Below, one piece after another: positions 40,087 to 53,713 of a DNA stretch of 64,000 nt. The first letter of the stretch is position 1, and the number at the start of each line of letters is the position of its first letter. The translations under genes and the position numbers were made by a program. Location of the stretch: NCBI GenBank assembly GCA_018058095.1, contig JAGPCO010000013.1, positions 26,347-90,346 on the forward strand. The letters run 5' to 3'. This DNA comes from Kofleriaceae bacterium (GTDB lineage Bacteria; Myxococcota_A; Polyangia; Haliangiales; Haliangiaceae). The notes beneath the pieces were generated by a model, which was not told where the DNA came from, searched no databases, and saw nothing but the letters and a program-made list of their open reading frames with translations.

Positions 40087-40644
40087 TCACCAGTACATGT
40101 AGACGATCGCCGCTACTGGCACGGCCAGGCCGCCAGCGACGAACCACTTGCCGCGCCCGCCGAGGCCACGCGCGCCCTTGTTCATGAACAGGCCGGTCAC
40201 CGCCAGCACCATCAGCGCCAGCGCGAACACGTCGGCGACGTAGGTCCACGCGCCCTTGAGGTTGTTGAGGTGGAGCGCGTTGACCTGGAAGAACACCGCG
40301 CGCCGGGCCAGGCCCTTGAACGTGCCGCGGCCGCTGTCGATCGCCACGTGCACCTCCTGCCCGCCATCGAGGTACACGCGCAGCGTGCGCGGCGTGTCCT
40401 GGAAGTGGCCGCGGACCTGGCGCGGATCGATGCCGAGCCGGGCCACCACCGCGTCCTGCATGGCCACCAGCGACTCGGTCGGCAGCGGGCCGACGTCGAC
40501 GGCGCGCCGCTCGAACCGGTAGTTGGGGTTCCAGTGCTCGAGGTGATTGACGGCGATGCCCGACAGCCCGTAGGCCAGGGTCAACGCCACCGCGACGTAG
40601 CCGACGTCACGGTGCACCGCGCGCAGCAGCGGCCGCCACTTCAT
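40087..40644 (-). CDS. PepSY-associated membrane protein
   Basis: The 185-residue protein has three membrane segments: residues 14-33 (VGYVAVALTLAYGLSGIAV), 135-155 (YVADVFALALMVLAVTGLFM) and 166-184 (KWFVAGGLAVPVAAIVYMYW). The HRDVGYVA start and the NHLEHWNPNY loop are typical of PepSY-associated TM proteins, small relatives of the siderophore-reductase PepSY family. The periplasmic loop (35-130) holds one PepSY-like unit. It lies 18 nt behind the DUF4920 gene on the same strand and is likely cotranscribed. Function unknown; redox or metal-linked roles are common in the family. Confidence 0.8.
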   Translation of the reverse strand: MKWRPLLRAVHRDVGYVAVALTLAYGLSGIAVNHLEHWNPNYRFERRAVDVGPLPTESLVAMQDAVVARLGIDPRQVRGHFQDTPRTLRVYLDGGQEVHVAIDSGRGTFKGLARRAVFFQVNALHLNNLKGAWTYVADVFALALMVLAVTGLFMNKGARGLGGRGKWFVAGGLAVPVAAIVYMYW

Positions 40645-40662
40645 CGCCGGGCGCCCGCGCGC

Positions 40663-41253
40663 CTACTTGCGGTCGCGGATCATCGCCCCGGTGCCGTCGA
40701 TGCGGACCAGCAGCGTCGGGGTGGTGATCGAGGCCGGGTCGTAGGCGATGCCGTACTCCTTGGCCTGGTACTCGGCGTGCTGCTTGCTCTCCTCGAGCGA
40801 CAGCTCGGTCACCGCCACCACGCCCTCGGCCACCGCGTGTTTACCCTTGGCCTCCATCGGGAAGGTCATCACGCCGTCCTGGACCTTGAAGCGCAGCTTC
40901 TTGCCGGCGCCGGTGCCGGCCATCTCGAACCAGCAGCCGCGCTTGGGGCACACGTCGGTGACCATGCCCTCGACGCGGACCTTCTTGCCGGCGAAGGCCT
41001 GCGGGTTGGCGATGACCTCGTCGATGGCGACGACCGAGCCGTCGGCCAGACCGGCGCCGTACTTGGTGCCGTCGGTCGCCGCGGCGGCGCCCGGCGCGCC
41101 CGGCGCGGGCGTGGTGCCCGGAGCCGGGGTGGCGGTCGGCGCCGCCATCGGCGCGACCTTGGCCTGGTCGGCCTGGGTCGGGCCGCGGTCACAACCGGCG
41201 GAGCCGAGGACGAGGAGCGAGGCGAACAGGACAGCGGAAGGGGTGCGCTTCAT
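40663..41253 (-). CDS. DUF4920-type lipoprotein
   Basis: A 196-residue lipoprotein. The signal MKRTPSAVLFASLLVLGSAGC gives lipidated Cys21. An Ala/Pro-rich linker follows. The C-terminal domain (residues 65-185) fits DUF4920, an OB-fold-like domain: VIANPQAFAGKKVRVEGMVTDVCPKRGCWFEMAG, then FKVQDGVMTFPMEAKGKHAVAEGVV. The CPKRGCW pair of cysteines may bind metal or form a disulfide. It precedes the PepSY-type gene by 18 nt. No TANNNT -10 lies at the leaderless distance here (TATTGG ends 12 nt upstream). Confidence 0.8.
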   Translation of the reverse strand: MKRTPSAVLFASLLVLGSAGCDRGPTQADQAKVAPMAAPTATPAPGTTPAPGAPGAAAATDGTKYGAGLADGSVVAIDEVIANPQAFAGKKVRVEGMVTDVCPKRGCWFEMAGTGAGKKLRFKVQDGVMTFPMEAKGKHAVAEGVVAVTELSLEESKQHAEYQAKEYGIAYDPASITTPTLLVRIDGTGAMIRDRK

Positions 41254-41393
41254 GACGTGTCCGAGCCAATAGCACGACCTCGCCCGGTGAGGGCGGTTTT
41301 CCGGTGAGGACCCGGGGCCGGGCCCTGACAGGCGCTGACCCGGCGCGGTGGTGATGGGCCGTTGCGACAGGCGGTGGGTCGCAGATCGCGCAG

Positions 41394-43433
41394 CTACGGC
41401 GCCAGCACGCGCACGGTGCGGGCCGGCACGTCGACCGTGACCACCCCACCCGCGCCGACGGTGAACGTCGCGCCGTCGCTGCCCGGGGCGAGGTCGACCA
41501 GGCGGGTCCCGGCCGGGAAGGTCGTGACCATACACGCGCCGCCCTCACCGGCCGGCGCACACGCCTCGCTGCGCTGATCGCTGGCGTTGAGCACGACCAG
41601 CACCTTGTCGCTGGCGCTGGCGCGCTCGAACGCCAGCACGCCGGCGTCGCGCCGGGCCCCGGCGACCTGGGTCGACCAGCGGATGTCGAGCCCGCCCCGT
41701 CGCAGCGCCTCGCGCTCCTTGCGCAGGGCGATCCAGCCCTGGGTCCAGGCGAAGTCGTCGTGGTCGGTGGAGAAGCCCGGGTAGCCGCGCGCCGGGTTGC
41801 CGGCCCACATGTCCTCGCGGTTGCGTGGATCGACGCCGCCGGCGAAGGCCTGCTCGGTGCCGTAGTACAGGCACGGGATGCCGTCCCAGGTCAGGAGGAA
41901 GGCCTGCGCCACCCGCAGCAGCTCGGGCCGGCTCTCGAACAGGAAGCGCGGCAGGTCGTGGTTGTCGAGGAAGTTGACCGCGACCTGGGCCGGGGCCAGG
42001 CCGATGCCGCCGGCCTCGGGCGCGGCGTGCGGCGTGGTGCCGAAAGTCGGGCCGGCCGCGTAGCCCTCACCGGTGCACCAGGCGTCGAGGGCGGCGCCGG
42101 TGCGGGCCTTGGCCAGGCACTCGAAGTGCTTGGTCGGCGCGCCCTGCTTGAAGACCGGATCGATGGCCCGGTACTTCTGCGAGAAGTAGAACATCGAGTC
42201 GAACCGGCCGAACCGGCCGTCGCCGTCCTGGCCGCCGTGGGTGTAGCTGCCGATGAGCGCGTCGTTGCCGTCGAAGCCCTCGCCGAAGATGAAGAAGTTC
42301 TCCTTGCCGAGGGAGGCCGCCTTGGCCCGCATGCGGTCGGTGAACTTGCCCCAGAAGCCGCGTACGTCCGGGTCGCGCTCGGGCCGGTCGATGTGCTTGA
42401 CGGTGTCGATGCGGAAGCCGTCGAAGTCGGCCACCTCGATCCAGTACTCGAACACCCGGGTCAGCGCCTCGGCCACGTCGGGGTTGTCGGTCGCCAGGTC
42501 CTTGAGCCCGCCCGGGAAGTCGCCGGTGGTCTCCTGCTCGCGCACGAACTCGGGCGAGTAGTCGCCCTCGTGCCACCACACGTAGACCCGGCCCTTCTTG
42601 TGGTACCAGCTCGGGTCGTCGAACCACGGCTTGTCGTCGGGCCAGCCGAACCACTCGGGCGGGCGCGGCGGCGGGGTCCGGTTGAGCTCGGGCCAGTCGG
42701 TGAAGCGGACGTCGGCCGGACCGGAGAAGCCGAGCGAGGTCCAGCCCTGCACGCCGCGCGGGTCGTACTCCGGGTCCCACTCGATGATGCGCTCGAGGTA
42801 GTCCTTGCCCTGCTGGCAGTAGATGAGCTCGTCGGGGCTGCACTCGGCAGCGCGGCCGGGGTTGTCGCAGATCTGCAGGCAGGTGTGCGAGTAGCCGCCG
42901 CCCGACAGCGTGTCGTCGGGCTGGCCGTTGCCGTTGATGTCGTAGAAGAACAGCTGGCCGACGTGGTTGGTGACCACGTCGAGCAGCACCTTCATGCCGC
43001 GGGCGTGGGCGGCGTCGACCAGCTCGCGCAGCTTGGTCAGGTCACCGAAGTGGGCGTTGGGGCGCAGGAAGTCCTGGGTCCAGTAGCCGTGGTAGCTGGC
43101 GAAGCCGGCGTCCTCCTCGGTGTTCTTGACCACCGGCGAGATCCACAGCGCGGTGACCCCGAGCTGCTCGAGGTACGGCAGCTGGTCGATCACGCCCTGC
43201 CAGTCGCCGCCGTGGTAGCGGCCCGGCACCGACGGCGCGACGTTGAGATCGTTGTTGGGATCGCCGTTGCTGAAGCGGTCGACCATGATCTGGTAGATGA
43301 CCTGGTCGCGCCAGTCGAGCCCGGCGTTGCGCTCGTGCGGGCGCTGGCCGGGGTGGAGCAGATCGTCGGCGCTGCAGGCGCTGGCGCTGGCGGCGGCGGC
43401 GAGGAGGCAGGCGAGGAGGCGAGCGGGGCGCAT
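41394..43433 (-). CDS. Exported alpha-amylase-family (GH13) glycosidase, lipoprotein
   Basis: A 679-residue GH13 enzyme. The signal MRPARLLACLLAAAASASAC suggests a lipoprotein. Conserved regions: I DVVTNH; II GFRIDTVKH (nucleophile Asp near 340); III FIFGEGF (acid/base Glu near 381); IV FLDNHD (near 486). Additional markers are DRFSNGDPNND and YYGTEQAF. It would hydrolyse alpha-glucans in the periplasm or at the surface. A C-terminal beta domain ends near VDVPARTVRVLAP. It starts 8 nt after the stop of the porin-like gene, so the two form one operon: a glucan-degrading enzyme with an outer-membrane sugar channel. Confidence 0.93.
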   Translation of the reverse strand: MRPARLLACLLAAAASASACSADDLLHPGQRPHERNAGLDWRDQVIYQIMVDRFSNGDPNNDLNVAPSVPGRYHGGDWQGVIDQLPYLEQLGVTALWISPVVKNTEEDAGFASYHGYWTQDFLRPNAHFGDLTKLRELVDAAHARGMKVLLDVVTNHVGQLFFYDINGNGQPDDTLSGGGYSHTCLQICDNPGRAAECSPDELIYCQQGKDYLERIIEWDPEYDPRGVQGWTSLGFSGPADVRFTDWPELNRTPPPRPPEWFGWPDDKPWFDDPSWYHKKGRVYVWWHEGDYSPEFVREQETTGDFPGGLKDLATDNPDVAEALTRVFEYWIEVADFDGFRIDTVKHIDRPERDPDVRGFWGKFTDRMRAKAASLGKENFFIFGEGFDGNDALIGSYTHGGQDGDGRFGRFDSMFYFSQKYRAIDPVFKQGAPTKHFECLAKARTGAALDAWCTGEGYAAGPTFGTTPHAAPEAGGIGLAPAQVAVNFLDNHDLPRFLFESRPELLRVAQAFLLTWDGIPCLYYGTEQAFAGGVDPRNREDMWAGNPARGYPGFSTDHDDFAWTQGWIALRKEREALRRGGLDIRWSTQVAGARRDAGVLAFERASASDKVLVVLNASDQRSEACAPAGEGGACMVTTFPAGTRLVDLAPGSDGATFTVGAGGVVTVDVPARTVRVLAP

Positions 43434-43441
43434 GGTCGACC

Positions 43442-45130
43442 TCACCGGTAGGACGAGTTGAACCACCACTCGGCCTGGACGCCGAGGTAGTGGACCCAGG
43501 GCGCGGCCCGGCGCGGATCGTCGGGCACGTACTGATCGAGGGCGGCGGCGTTCTGGTGGGCGGCCCGGTACACCAGGCGCAGCTGCGGGCGGTCGTACGA
43601 CGACGGCCCGGCCGGGGACCAGGCCAGGATCGGCGCGATGGCGGCCACCGCCGGGTCGGCCGCGCGCTGGCTGGTCGGCGCCAGGCCACGCGGGAAGCGG
43701 GCCTCGAACGACAGGTCGACGCCAGCGTAGAAGCGGTGCTCGAGGTGCAGCATGGGCCGGGCCGCCAGCGTGTACTCCCAGCCGTCGTCGCGGTCGGCGC
43801 CGTCGCGGTCGGCGTCGACGAAGCGCCGCGCCAGCGCGCCGACGGCGAGCGCGAACCGGTCGGCGTCCCAGTTGGCGCCGGCGCCGAGCACCAGCTCGGA
43901 CGCGCGCGGGAAGGTGCGCAGGTCGGGGCCGAGCGCGCTCGGCGCGGTCAGCTCGTCATACGCGGCCAGCCCGCGCGACCAGCGCGCGAACAGGTTGAGG
44001 TGCCGCTTGAACGTGCCGGGCTCGCCGTGGCCGCCGCCGCCAGGGTGCTCGCCGTCGAAGCCGTACGCCGACAGCTCGAGGCCGAGCGTGCTGCCCCAGT
44101 CGCGCGGCAGCGCCTCGACGGTGGCGTCGTCGCGCCGACGCTCGCCGCTCGGCAGCGCGTGCACCTCGGCGTGGACCTTGACCGCGACGTTGGCCTCGGT
44201 CAGGTCGTCGCCCAGCACGTGGTAGCGCGCGCTGATGCTGCCGACGGTGCGCAGGCGGTCGAGCTGGGTCACCGTGGTCGCGCCCTGGGCCGGGTCGGCC
44301 ACCGCGATGGTCTGCAGCTGGAACGGGTCGGTCAGGCGCGACCAGCCGACGTGGCTGGCCACGGTCAGGCGCCGGGCCGCCAGCTCGACCCCGGCGCCGA
44401 CGGTGTTCTGGTCGTCGAGGGGCCACACGTCGAGCAGGTAGATGTCATCGCCGCGGTACATCCGGCTGCCGATCCAGCCCTCGACGCGGTCGAAGGTGCG
44501 GTCGGCGACGTTGGGCCGGGCCAGCAGGTACAGGTTGCGCAGCGCCGACCGGGTCTGGAAGTCGCCGGTGTCGTGCAGCAGATCGTCGGCGAAGGCCAGG
44601 GTGATGACCGGCGACAACCAGTGGCCCTCGCCGACGAGGGTGCCGTACGCGAGGTCGAGCTCGAGGTAGCTCGGCTCGACGATGCGGGCGCCGTGGGTGA
44701 CGACGTGGACCGGGGCGGGCCGGCCGCCGCGCAGGTCGGTCCCGGCCAGGACCCGCCCGTACGAGCCGAAGCGCAGGCCGATCCAATCGCGCGCCGGCGC
44801 GACCGGCACCTCGTCGGTGGCGAGGCTGGCGCGGTCGGGGCTCGGCAGCGGGCGCGGCGGCTCGGTGGCGATGGTGATCGGCGTGGTGACGTTCGGCGCC
44901 GGCTCGGTGGTCACCGGCGGTGGGCTGGCGGGCGCATCATCCGGGGCGGTCGGGGCGGGCGCATCATCGGCAGCACCCTCCTCCGGTGAGGGCGATTCGG
45001 TCGGCGCCGGACCGGGCTGGCCCTGGGCCTGCGCTGGCCGCAAGGCGGCGACCACCCCGCCGGCGAGCAGGAGGGCGCCCAGGGGACGCATCGGGCGCAT
45101 CGGGCGCATCGGGCCAGCCGGCAGCAGCAT
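43442..45130 (-). CDS. LamB-like carbohydrate porin
   Basis: A 562-residue outer-membrane protein. A signal peptide (through RPAQAQG) is followed by a Pro/Ala/Asp linker (residues 40-100) and then a beta-barrel of about 450 residues: FGSYGRVLAG at the first strand, alternating aromatic strands, and the maltoporin-type end YDRPQLRLVYRAAH...GVQAEWWFNSSYR. This fits LamB-like sugar porins, and the amylase gene directly downstream supports maltodextrin uptake. The start is uncertain: ATGs at 45130, 45109, 45100 and 45091 fall in a 9-bp tandem repeat encoding MRP three times. A start inside the repeat would still leave a signal peptide. Confidence 0.8.
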   Translation of the reverse strand: MLLPAGPMRPMRPMRPLGALLLAGGVVAALRPAQAQGQPGPAPTESPSPEEGAADDAPAPTAPDDAPASPPPVTTEPAPNVTTPITIATEPPRPLPSPDRASLATDEVPVAPARDWIGLRFGSYGRVLAGTDLRGGRPAPVHVVTHGARIVEPSYLELDLAYGTLVGEGHWLSPVITLAFADDLLHDTGDFQTRSALRNLYLLARPNVADRTFDRVEGWIGSRMYRGDDIYLLDVWPLDDQNTVGAGVELAARRLTVASHVGWSRLTDPFQLQTIAVADPAQGATTVTQLDRLRTVGSISARYHVLGDDLTEANVAVKVHAEVHALPSGERRRDDATVEALPRDWGSTLGLELSAYGFDGEHPGGGGHGEPGTFKRHLNLFARWSRGLAAYDELTAPSALGPDLRTFPRASELVLGAGANWDADRFALAVGALARRFVDADRDGADRDDGWEYTLAARPMLHLEHRFYAGVDLSFEARFPRGLAPTSQRAADPAVAAIAPILAWSPAGPSSYDRPQLRLVYRAAHQNAAALDQYVPDDPRRAAPWVHYLGVQAEWWFNSSYR

Positions 45131-45316
45131 TCGTGCCCGGCCTTACCGCAGCCAAGTCAGCGCGTCTACAGGGATCCGACGCTGGTCCTGGAGCCGGCGT
45201 GTTGCCGATCGCAACGAGGCCGGCCAGCCCGGCGACCGGCGGAGATCTCCCTGCCGGCCGCCAAAAAATTGCCCCGCCCGCGCCGGGCGCGCAGCGTGGA
45301 CCGTGGGGAGGTTCTG

Positions 45317-45451
45317 ATGTCCAACGACCGTCGTCCATCCACGATCCCGCCGGCCAACAGCAACGTCGCCTTCTTCGACGACCCGTGGTCGCAGGCCATC
45401 CTGCGCGTGGTCGAGCGCCAGCGCCGCGACGAGCTGCGCGGCCCGCGCTGA
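45317..45451 (+). CDS. Possible 44-residue small protein
   Basis: A 44-codon reading frame starting at ATG 45317, 5 nt after GGGGAGG, the best Shine-Dalgarno match in the window. The product is polar, with a basic C-terminal helix (WSQAILRVVERQRRDEL), and has no signal peptide. It lies alone between the divergent porin gene and the convergent HAD gene. No homologue is recognised; existence rests on the ribosome-binding site and absence of competing genes. Confidence 0.45.
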   Translation: MSNDRRPSTIPPANSNVAFFDDPWSQAILRVVERQRRDELRGPR

Positions 45452-45471
45452 GCACGCCGCCTCGCGACCGC

Positions 45472-46299
45472 TCAGCCCCAGGCGCGACGGATGGCCTCGG
45501 CCACGCCGCCGCCGGCGCCGGTGACGCTGGTCAGGCGGTCGGTCGCGGCGGCGGCGACGTCGTCGGGCGCGCCGGCCATCACGAACGATCGGCCGGCCAC
45601 CTCGAACATCGGCAGGTCGTTGACCCAGTCGCCGACGACGACGGCGTCGGCCACGGTGCAGCCGGCCAGCGCGCACAGCTCGGCCAGCGCGGTGCCCTTG
45701 CTCGGCCCGGCCCGGCGCGCCAGCACCGCGTGTTTGCCGGGCGCGGCGCTGACGGCGAAGCTCACCACCCGCAGCGCCGGGTGCGGCGCCAGCGCGGCCA
45801 GCGCCGCGGCGACCACGTCGGGCTCGCCGATCGCGACCGCCGCGAGTGGCGCCGCGTCCCACGCCGGGTGATCGAGCGCGTCGTCGACCAGGCGCAGCGA
45901 CGGCGACCAGGTCTGCACGTAGGCGGCGTACGGCGCGCCGCGCTCGTCGTGGTGCACGTGGTCGTGCTCGAACAGGAAGCTGGCCAGGTCGTGACCGGCC
46001 AGCACCGCGCGCAGGGCGGGCGCCGCTGCCGCGTCGAGGCCATGCCGGATCACGGTGTGATCGCGGCCGACGTCGACCAGGTGGCTGCCCTCCATGCAGG
46101 CGATGACGCCGTCGATGCCGACCGCACGCGCGGTGGCGGCCGAGCCGGCGTACAGGCGGCCGGTCGCGATGGTGACGGTCACGCCGCGGCCGCGCAGGTC
46201 GGCGATGGCGCGCACGTCCTCGTCGGCGACGCGGTGGTCGGCCCGCAGCAGCGTGCCGTCGAGATCGAGCGCGAGCAGGCGCGGCCAGGGCGGGCTCAT
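45472..46299 (-). CDS. HAD-superfamily (Cof-type) phosphatase
   Basis: The 275-residue protein opens with motif I DLDGTL (nucleophile Asp12, acid Asp14), then VTIATGR (motif II) and the C-terminal KGTALAELCALAG (motif III Lys) and VVVGDWVNDLPMFEVAG (motif IV GDxxND). The long cap between motifs II and III is the type IIB/Cof cap. Such enzymes dephosphorylate sugar phosphates or cofactors; the substrate is unknown. It is overlapped at ATGA by the preceding DCC-family gene and probably coexpressed. Confidence 0.9.
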   Translation of the reverse strand: MSPPWPRLLALDLDGTLLRADHRVADEDVRAIADLRGRGVTVTIATGRLYAGSAATARAVGIDGVIACMEGSHLVDVGRDHTVIRHGLDAAAAPALRAVLAGHDLASFLFEHDHVHHDERGAPYAAYVQTWSPSLRLVDDALDHPAWDAAPLAAVAIGEPDVVAAALAALAPHPALRVVSFAVSAAPGKHAVLARRAGPSKGTALAELCALAGCTVADAVVVGDWVNDLPMFEVAGRSFVMAGAPDDVAAAATDRLTSVTGAGGGVAEAIRRAWG

Positions 46300-46766
46300 G
46301 GCAGCAGCTGGCTCCGCGCTGCCGGATCGGGCACCTGGCAGGTGTCGAACTTGCCCCACACCCGGTAGCGGACCCGCGCCACCAGCAGGTAGCCGGGATC
46401 CAGCAGCCAGCCGGGCAGCCAGGCCAGCGCGCCGAGCGCGCGCCACGGCCAGCGCAGGTGGCGGGCCGCGCGCAGGAACACCTTGCTGCGCAGGTCGACC
46501 CGCCCGGCCTCGACCAGCACGACGCTGGTCAGGCTGGTCGGGATACGCGGGTAACGCAGGCGCAGCGCGGCGGCGGTCGGCCCCTGCAGCGGGGCGAAGC
46601 GGAGGCGGCGCTGGTGGTCGCGCTTCAAGAGCCAGCGCACGCTGCGCGCGCACAGCCCACACACGCCGTCGTACAGCACGATCGGCCCGGCCGCCTCGTC
46701 GACCTCGGCGCCGGCGGCCACGGCCGGCGTGGCCAGGGCGGGCGCGGTGGCGACGGCGACGAGCAT
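46296..46766 (-). CDS. DCC-type thiol-disulfide oxidoreductase-like protein (DUF393)
   Basis: The 156-residue protein carries the DUF393 signature IVLYDGVCGLCARSVRWLLKRDHQRRLRFAPLQG, with the redox-like C36-G-L-C39. It also has a Leu/Trp-rich helix pair WRALGALAWLPGWLLDPGYLLVARVRY typical of the family. The N-terminus (MLVAVATAPALATPAVA) looks like a short signal or low-complexity extension. ATG 46766 is set by TACGCT ending 6 nt upstream. The family is thioredoxin-like; the biological role is not established. It overlaps the HAD gene at ATGA. Confidence 0.85.
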   Translation of the reverse strand: MLVAVATAPALATPAVAAGAEVDEAAGPIVLYDGVCGLCARSVRWLLKRDHQRRLRFAPLQGPTAAALRLRYPRIPTSLTSVVLVEAGRVDLRSKVFLRAARHLRWPWRALGALAWLPGWLLDPGYLLVARVRYRVWGKFDTCQVPDPAARSQLLP

Positions 46767-46772
46767 CACCCC

Positions 46773-46778
46773 AGCGTA
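46773..46778 (-). promoter_or_regulatory. -10 hexamer TACGCT, leaderless layout (DCC gene)
   Basis: TACGCT ends 6 nt before ATG 46766. Confidence 0.5.
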
Positions 46779-46828
46779 GCACCTGGCGTCGGCGCCGACC
46801 GGCACGTCGACGGTGGTATGAAGACGGC

Positions 46829-47854
46829 GTGGACGCCCCGACCGCCCGCCACGTCGCCCAGCTGGATCCAGACCGGGTCGCCGTCCTGACCGACCTGCGA
46901 CCGATGCACTTCTCCGGCGGCGCCGACGCCGCGGCCGACCACCACGGCCACGTCCGGGCCGCCTCGGCGCTGCGCCGGGTCGGCGACACGCTGTACGTGG
47001 TGCAGGACGACGTCAACGTGGTGGCGGCGGTGCGCGGCGCTGGCGCGGCCGTGCCGGTGCTGCTACCGCGCGGCGCCGGCGGCCTGCGCACCTTCGGCGA
47101 CGAGCGCGGCAACAAGCGCGACAAGCTCGACCTCGAGGCGTGCGCCCACCTGCCCGACGGCCGCCTGCTCCTGGTCGGCTCGGGCTCGCTGCCGGCGCGC
47201 GAGGTGCTGGTGGTGCTCGACCCGGCGGCGGCTGCGGCCACCTCGGCGCCGCGGGTGGTCGACGCCAGCGCGCTGTACCGGCGCCTGCACGCGGCGCATG
47301 CCCTGGCCGGCTCCGAGCTCAACCTCGAGGGCGCGGTGGTGGTGGGCCCGACGCTGCGGTTGTTCCAGCGCGGCAACGGCGCGGCCCGGGACGGGCGCCT
47401 GCCGGTCGACGCCAGCGTCGACCTCGTGCTGGCCGACGTGCTGCGCTGGCTCGATCACGGCGGGCCGGTGCCGGCGCTCGGCCACGTCGTCCAGTACGAC
47501 CTCGGCCGCGCCGGCGGCGGCCGGCTCGGCTTCACCGACGCCGCCGCGCTGCCGGCCGGCTGGTCGCGCCTGGTCCCCGCGGCCGCGGCCGAGGTCGCGT
47601 TCCTGGCCTGCGCCGAGGCCTCGGCCGACGCGATCTCCGACGGCGAGGTGACCGGCTGCGTGCTGGGATGGATCGGGCCCGACGGCGGGGCCGGCACGGC
47701 CACCGTGGTCGACGCCGACGGCGCTGACGTCACCATCAAGCTCGAGGGCCTCGAGCCGCGGCCCGACCAGCCCGACACGTTCGACGTCGTGGCCGACCTC
47801 GACCAGCACGACCACCCGGCGTGGATCGGTCAGCTGCGGCTGACGCGGCGCTGA
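46829..47854 (+). CDS. Uncharacterised protein, probable beta-propeller
   Basis: A 341-residue product from GTG 46829. The sequence is a run of strand-like units (TLYVVQDDVNVVAAVRGAG; LDLEACAHLPDGRLLLVGSGS; VLVVLDPAAAA; LNLEGAVVVGPTLRLFQRGNG; FLACAEASADAISDGEVTGCVLGWIG). This pattern occurs in cytosolic beta-propeller proteins of unknown function. There is no signal peptide or membrane helix. I do not recognise the family with certainty. It diverges from the DCC gene; TATGAA, which breaks the TANNNT rule, ends 6 nt upstream. Confidence 0.75.
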   Translation: MDAPTARHVAQLDPDRVAVLTDLRPMHFSGGADAAADHHGHVRAASALRRVGDTLYVVQDDVNVVAAVRGAGAAVPVLLPRGAGGLRTFGDERGNKRDKLDLEACAHLPDGRLLLVGSGSLPAREVLVVLDPAAAAATSAPRVVDASALYRRLHAAHALAGSELNLEGAVVVGPTLRLFQRGNGAARDGRLPVDASVDLVLADVLRWLDHGGPVPALGHVVQYDLGRAGGGRLGFTDAAALPAGWSRLVPAAAAEVAFLACAEASADAISDGEVTGCVLGWIGPDGGAGTATVVDADGADVTIKLEGLEPRPDQPDTFDVVADLDQHDHPAWIGQLRLTRR

Positions 47855-47982
47855 GCCGGAGCAGTGTCGTCGGCCCGGCGCCAGGGAGCTGGACCGGGGC
47901 CGGCCAAGGCCACGAACACGCCGCGTGGCACCGGCCGATGAGGTCCCGAGGCGACTACCGCCTTGACACCTACCGGGATCGT

Positions 47983-48030
47983 CCACGAACCCGCCCACGA
48001 AGACGCCCACGAAGACCTCCACGAACACGC
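47983..48030 (+). repeat. Four 12-bp tandem units CCACGAANNCGC
   Basis: Four units (47983-47994, 47995-48006, 48007-48018, 48019-48030) share CCACGAA with variable last bases. They lie 85 bases upstream of the large kinase gene, within the 260-base gap 47855-48114. The rest of the gap shows nothing recognisable apart from a weak TTGACA at 47963 without a partner. Confidence 0.6.
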
Positions 48031-48102
48031 CCGACGCGGCCCTCGCCCGGGGTGACGGGCCGAGTTCGCCGCCGGGAGGGTCCTGCCAGCCGTCGGCCCT
48101 GG

Positions 48103-48108
48103 TAGCGT
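48103..48108 (+). promoter_or_regulatory. -10 hexamer TAGCGT, leaderless layout (large kinase)
   Basis: TAGCGT ends 6 nt before ATG 48115. Confidence 0.5.
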
Positions 48109-48114
48109 CCGGAC

Positions 48115-53363
<5,249 letters not shown>

Positions 53364-53370
<7 letters not shown>

Positions 53371-53573
53371 TTGCCGTCGTCGCCGCAGCCGTTGTCGCAG
53401 CCTTGGCTCGGGTTGATGCCGGTCATGCCCCCGCCGCCACCTGGGCGGGTGCAGCCCATCGACGGGATGCGAAGCACTGCTGCCGCGTAGTCCACGTAGC
53501 CCCCGCCCGCCTTGTCGAGCCCCCGGGAATCAAGCGCTGCGACCGTCTGCTTGCGCAACGTGAGCTTCTTCAT
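53364..53573 (-). CDS. Class I lanthipeptide-like RiPP precursor, orphan
   Basis: A 69-residue product starting MKKLTLRKQTVAALDSRGL. The KKLTLRKxTVxxLD opening is the conserved leader of class I lanthipeptide-type natural-product precursors (the pattern KKLxLxKETxxxL). A GGG near residue 23 could mark leader cleavage. The C-terminal part has Cys41, Cys59 and Cys63 with Ser/Thr nearby (SMGCTRPGG; NPSQGCDNGCGDDGNY), as required for thioether rings. No LanB, LanC, protease or transporter gene is in the window. An ATG 96 nt upstream would add an unrelated N-terminus. Its 3' end overlaps the large kinase gene. The alternative is a Cys-rich small protein of other function. Confidence 0.7.
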
Positions 53574-53650
53574 GCAGCTCGGTGTTGCAACTCGCGATCC
53601 ATCGGGGCGACCCAGCCTGGACAGCTGTTTACATGGAGTGTGCAGCCCTG

Positions 53651-53684
53651 GTTGTGCAGGCTTGCACAACCTACTTGCACAAAC
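53651..53684. promoter_or_regulatory. Operator-like inverted repeat between RiPP precursor and MOSC genes
   Basis: GTTGTGCA (53651-53658) and TGCACAAC (53663-53670) form a perfect 8-bp inverted repeat with a 4-base spacer; a third half-site TTGCACAA is at 53675-53682. The site is in the divergent intergenic region, 30 bases before the MOSC gene and 80 before the precursor ATG. It looks like a dimer-binding site; the regulator is unknown. A TACCCA/GATACC -10-like segment lies just before ATG 53714. Confidence 0.45.
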
Positions 53685-53713
53685 TGGCCCGGCCCCTGTG
53701 ATACCCAGCGCCG

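Noticed and set aside
47900..48030. Minus-strand peptide with a VFVEVFVGVFVGG-like pattern
   Set aside because: It is produced by the 12-bp tandem repeat and has no start or ribosome-binding site of its own.
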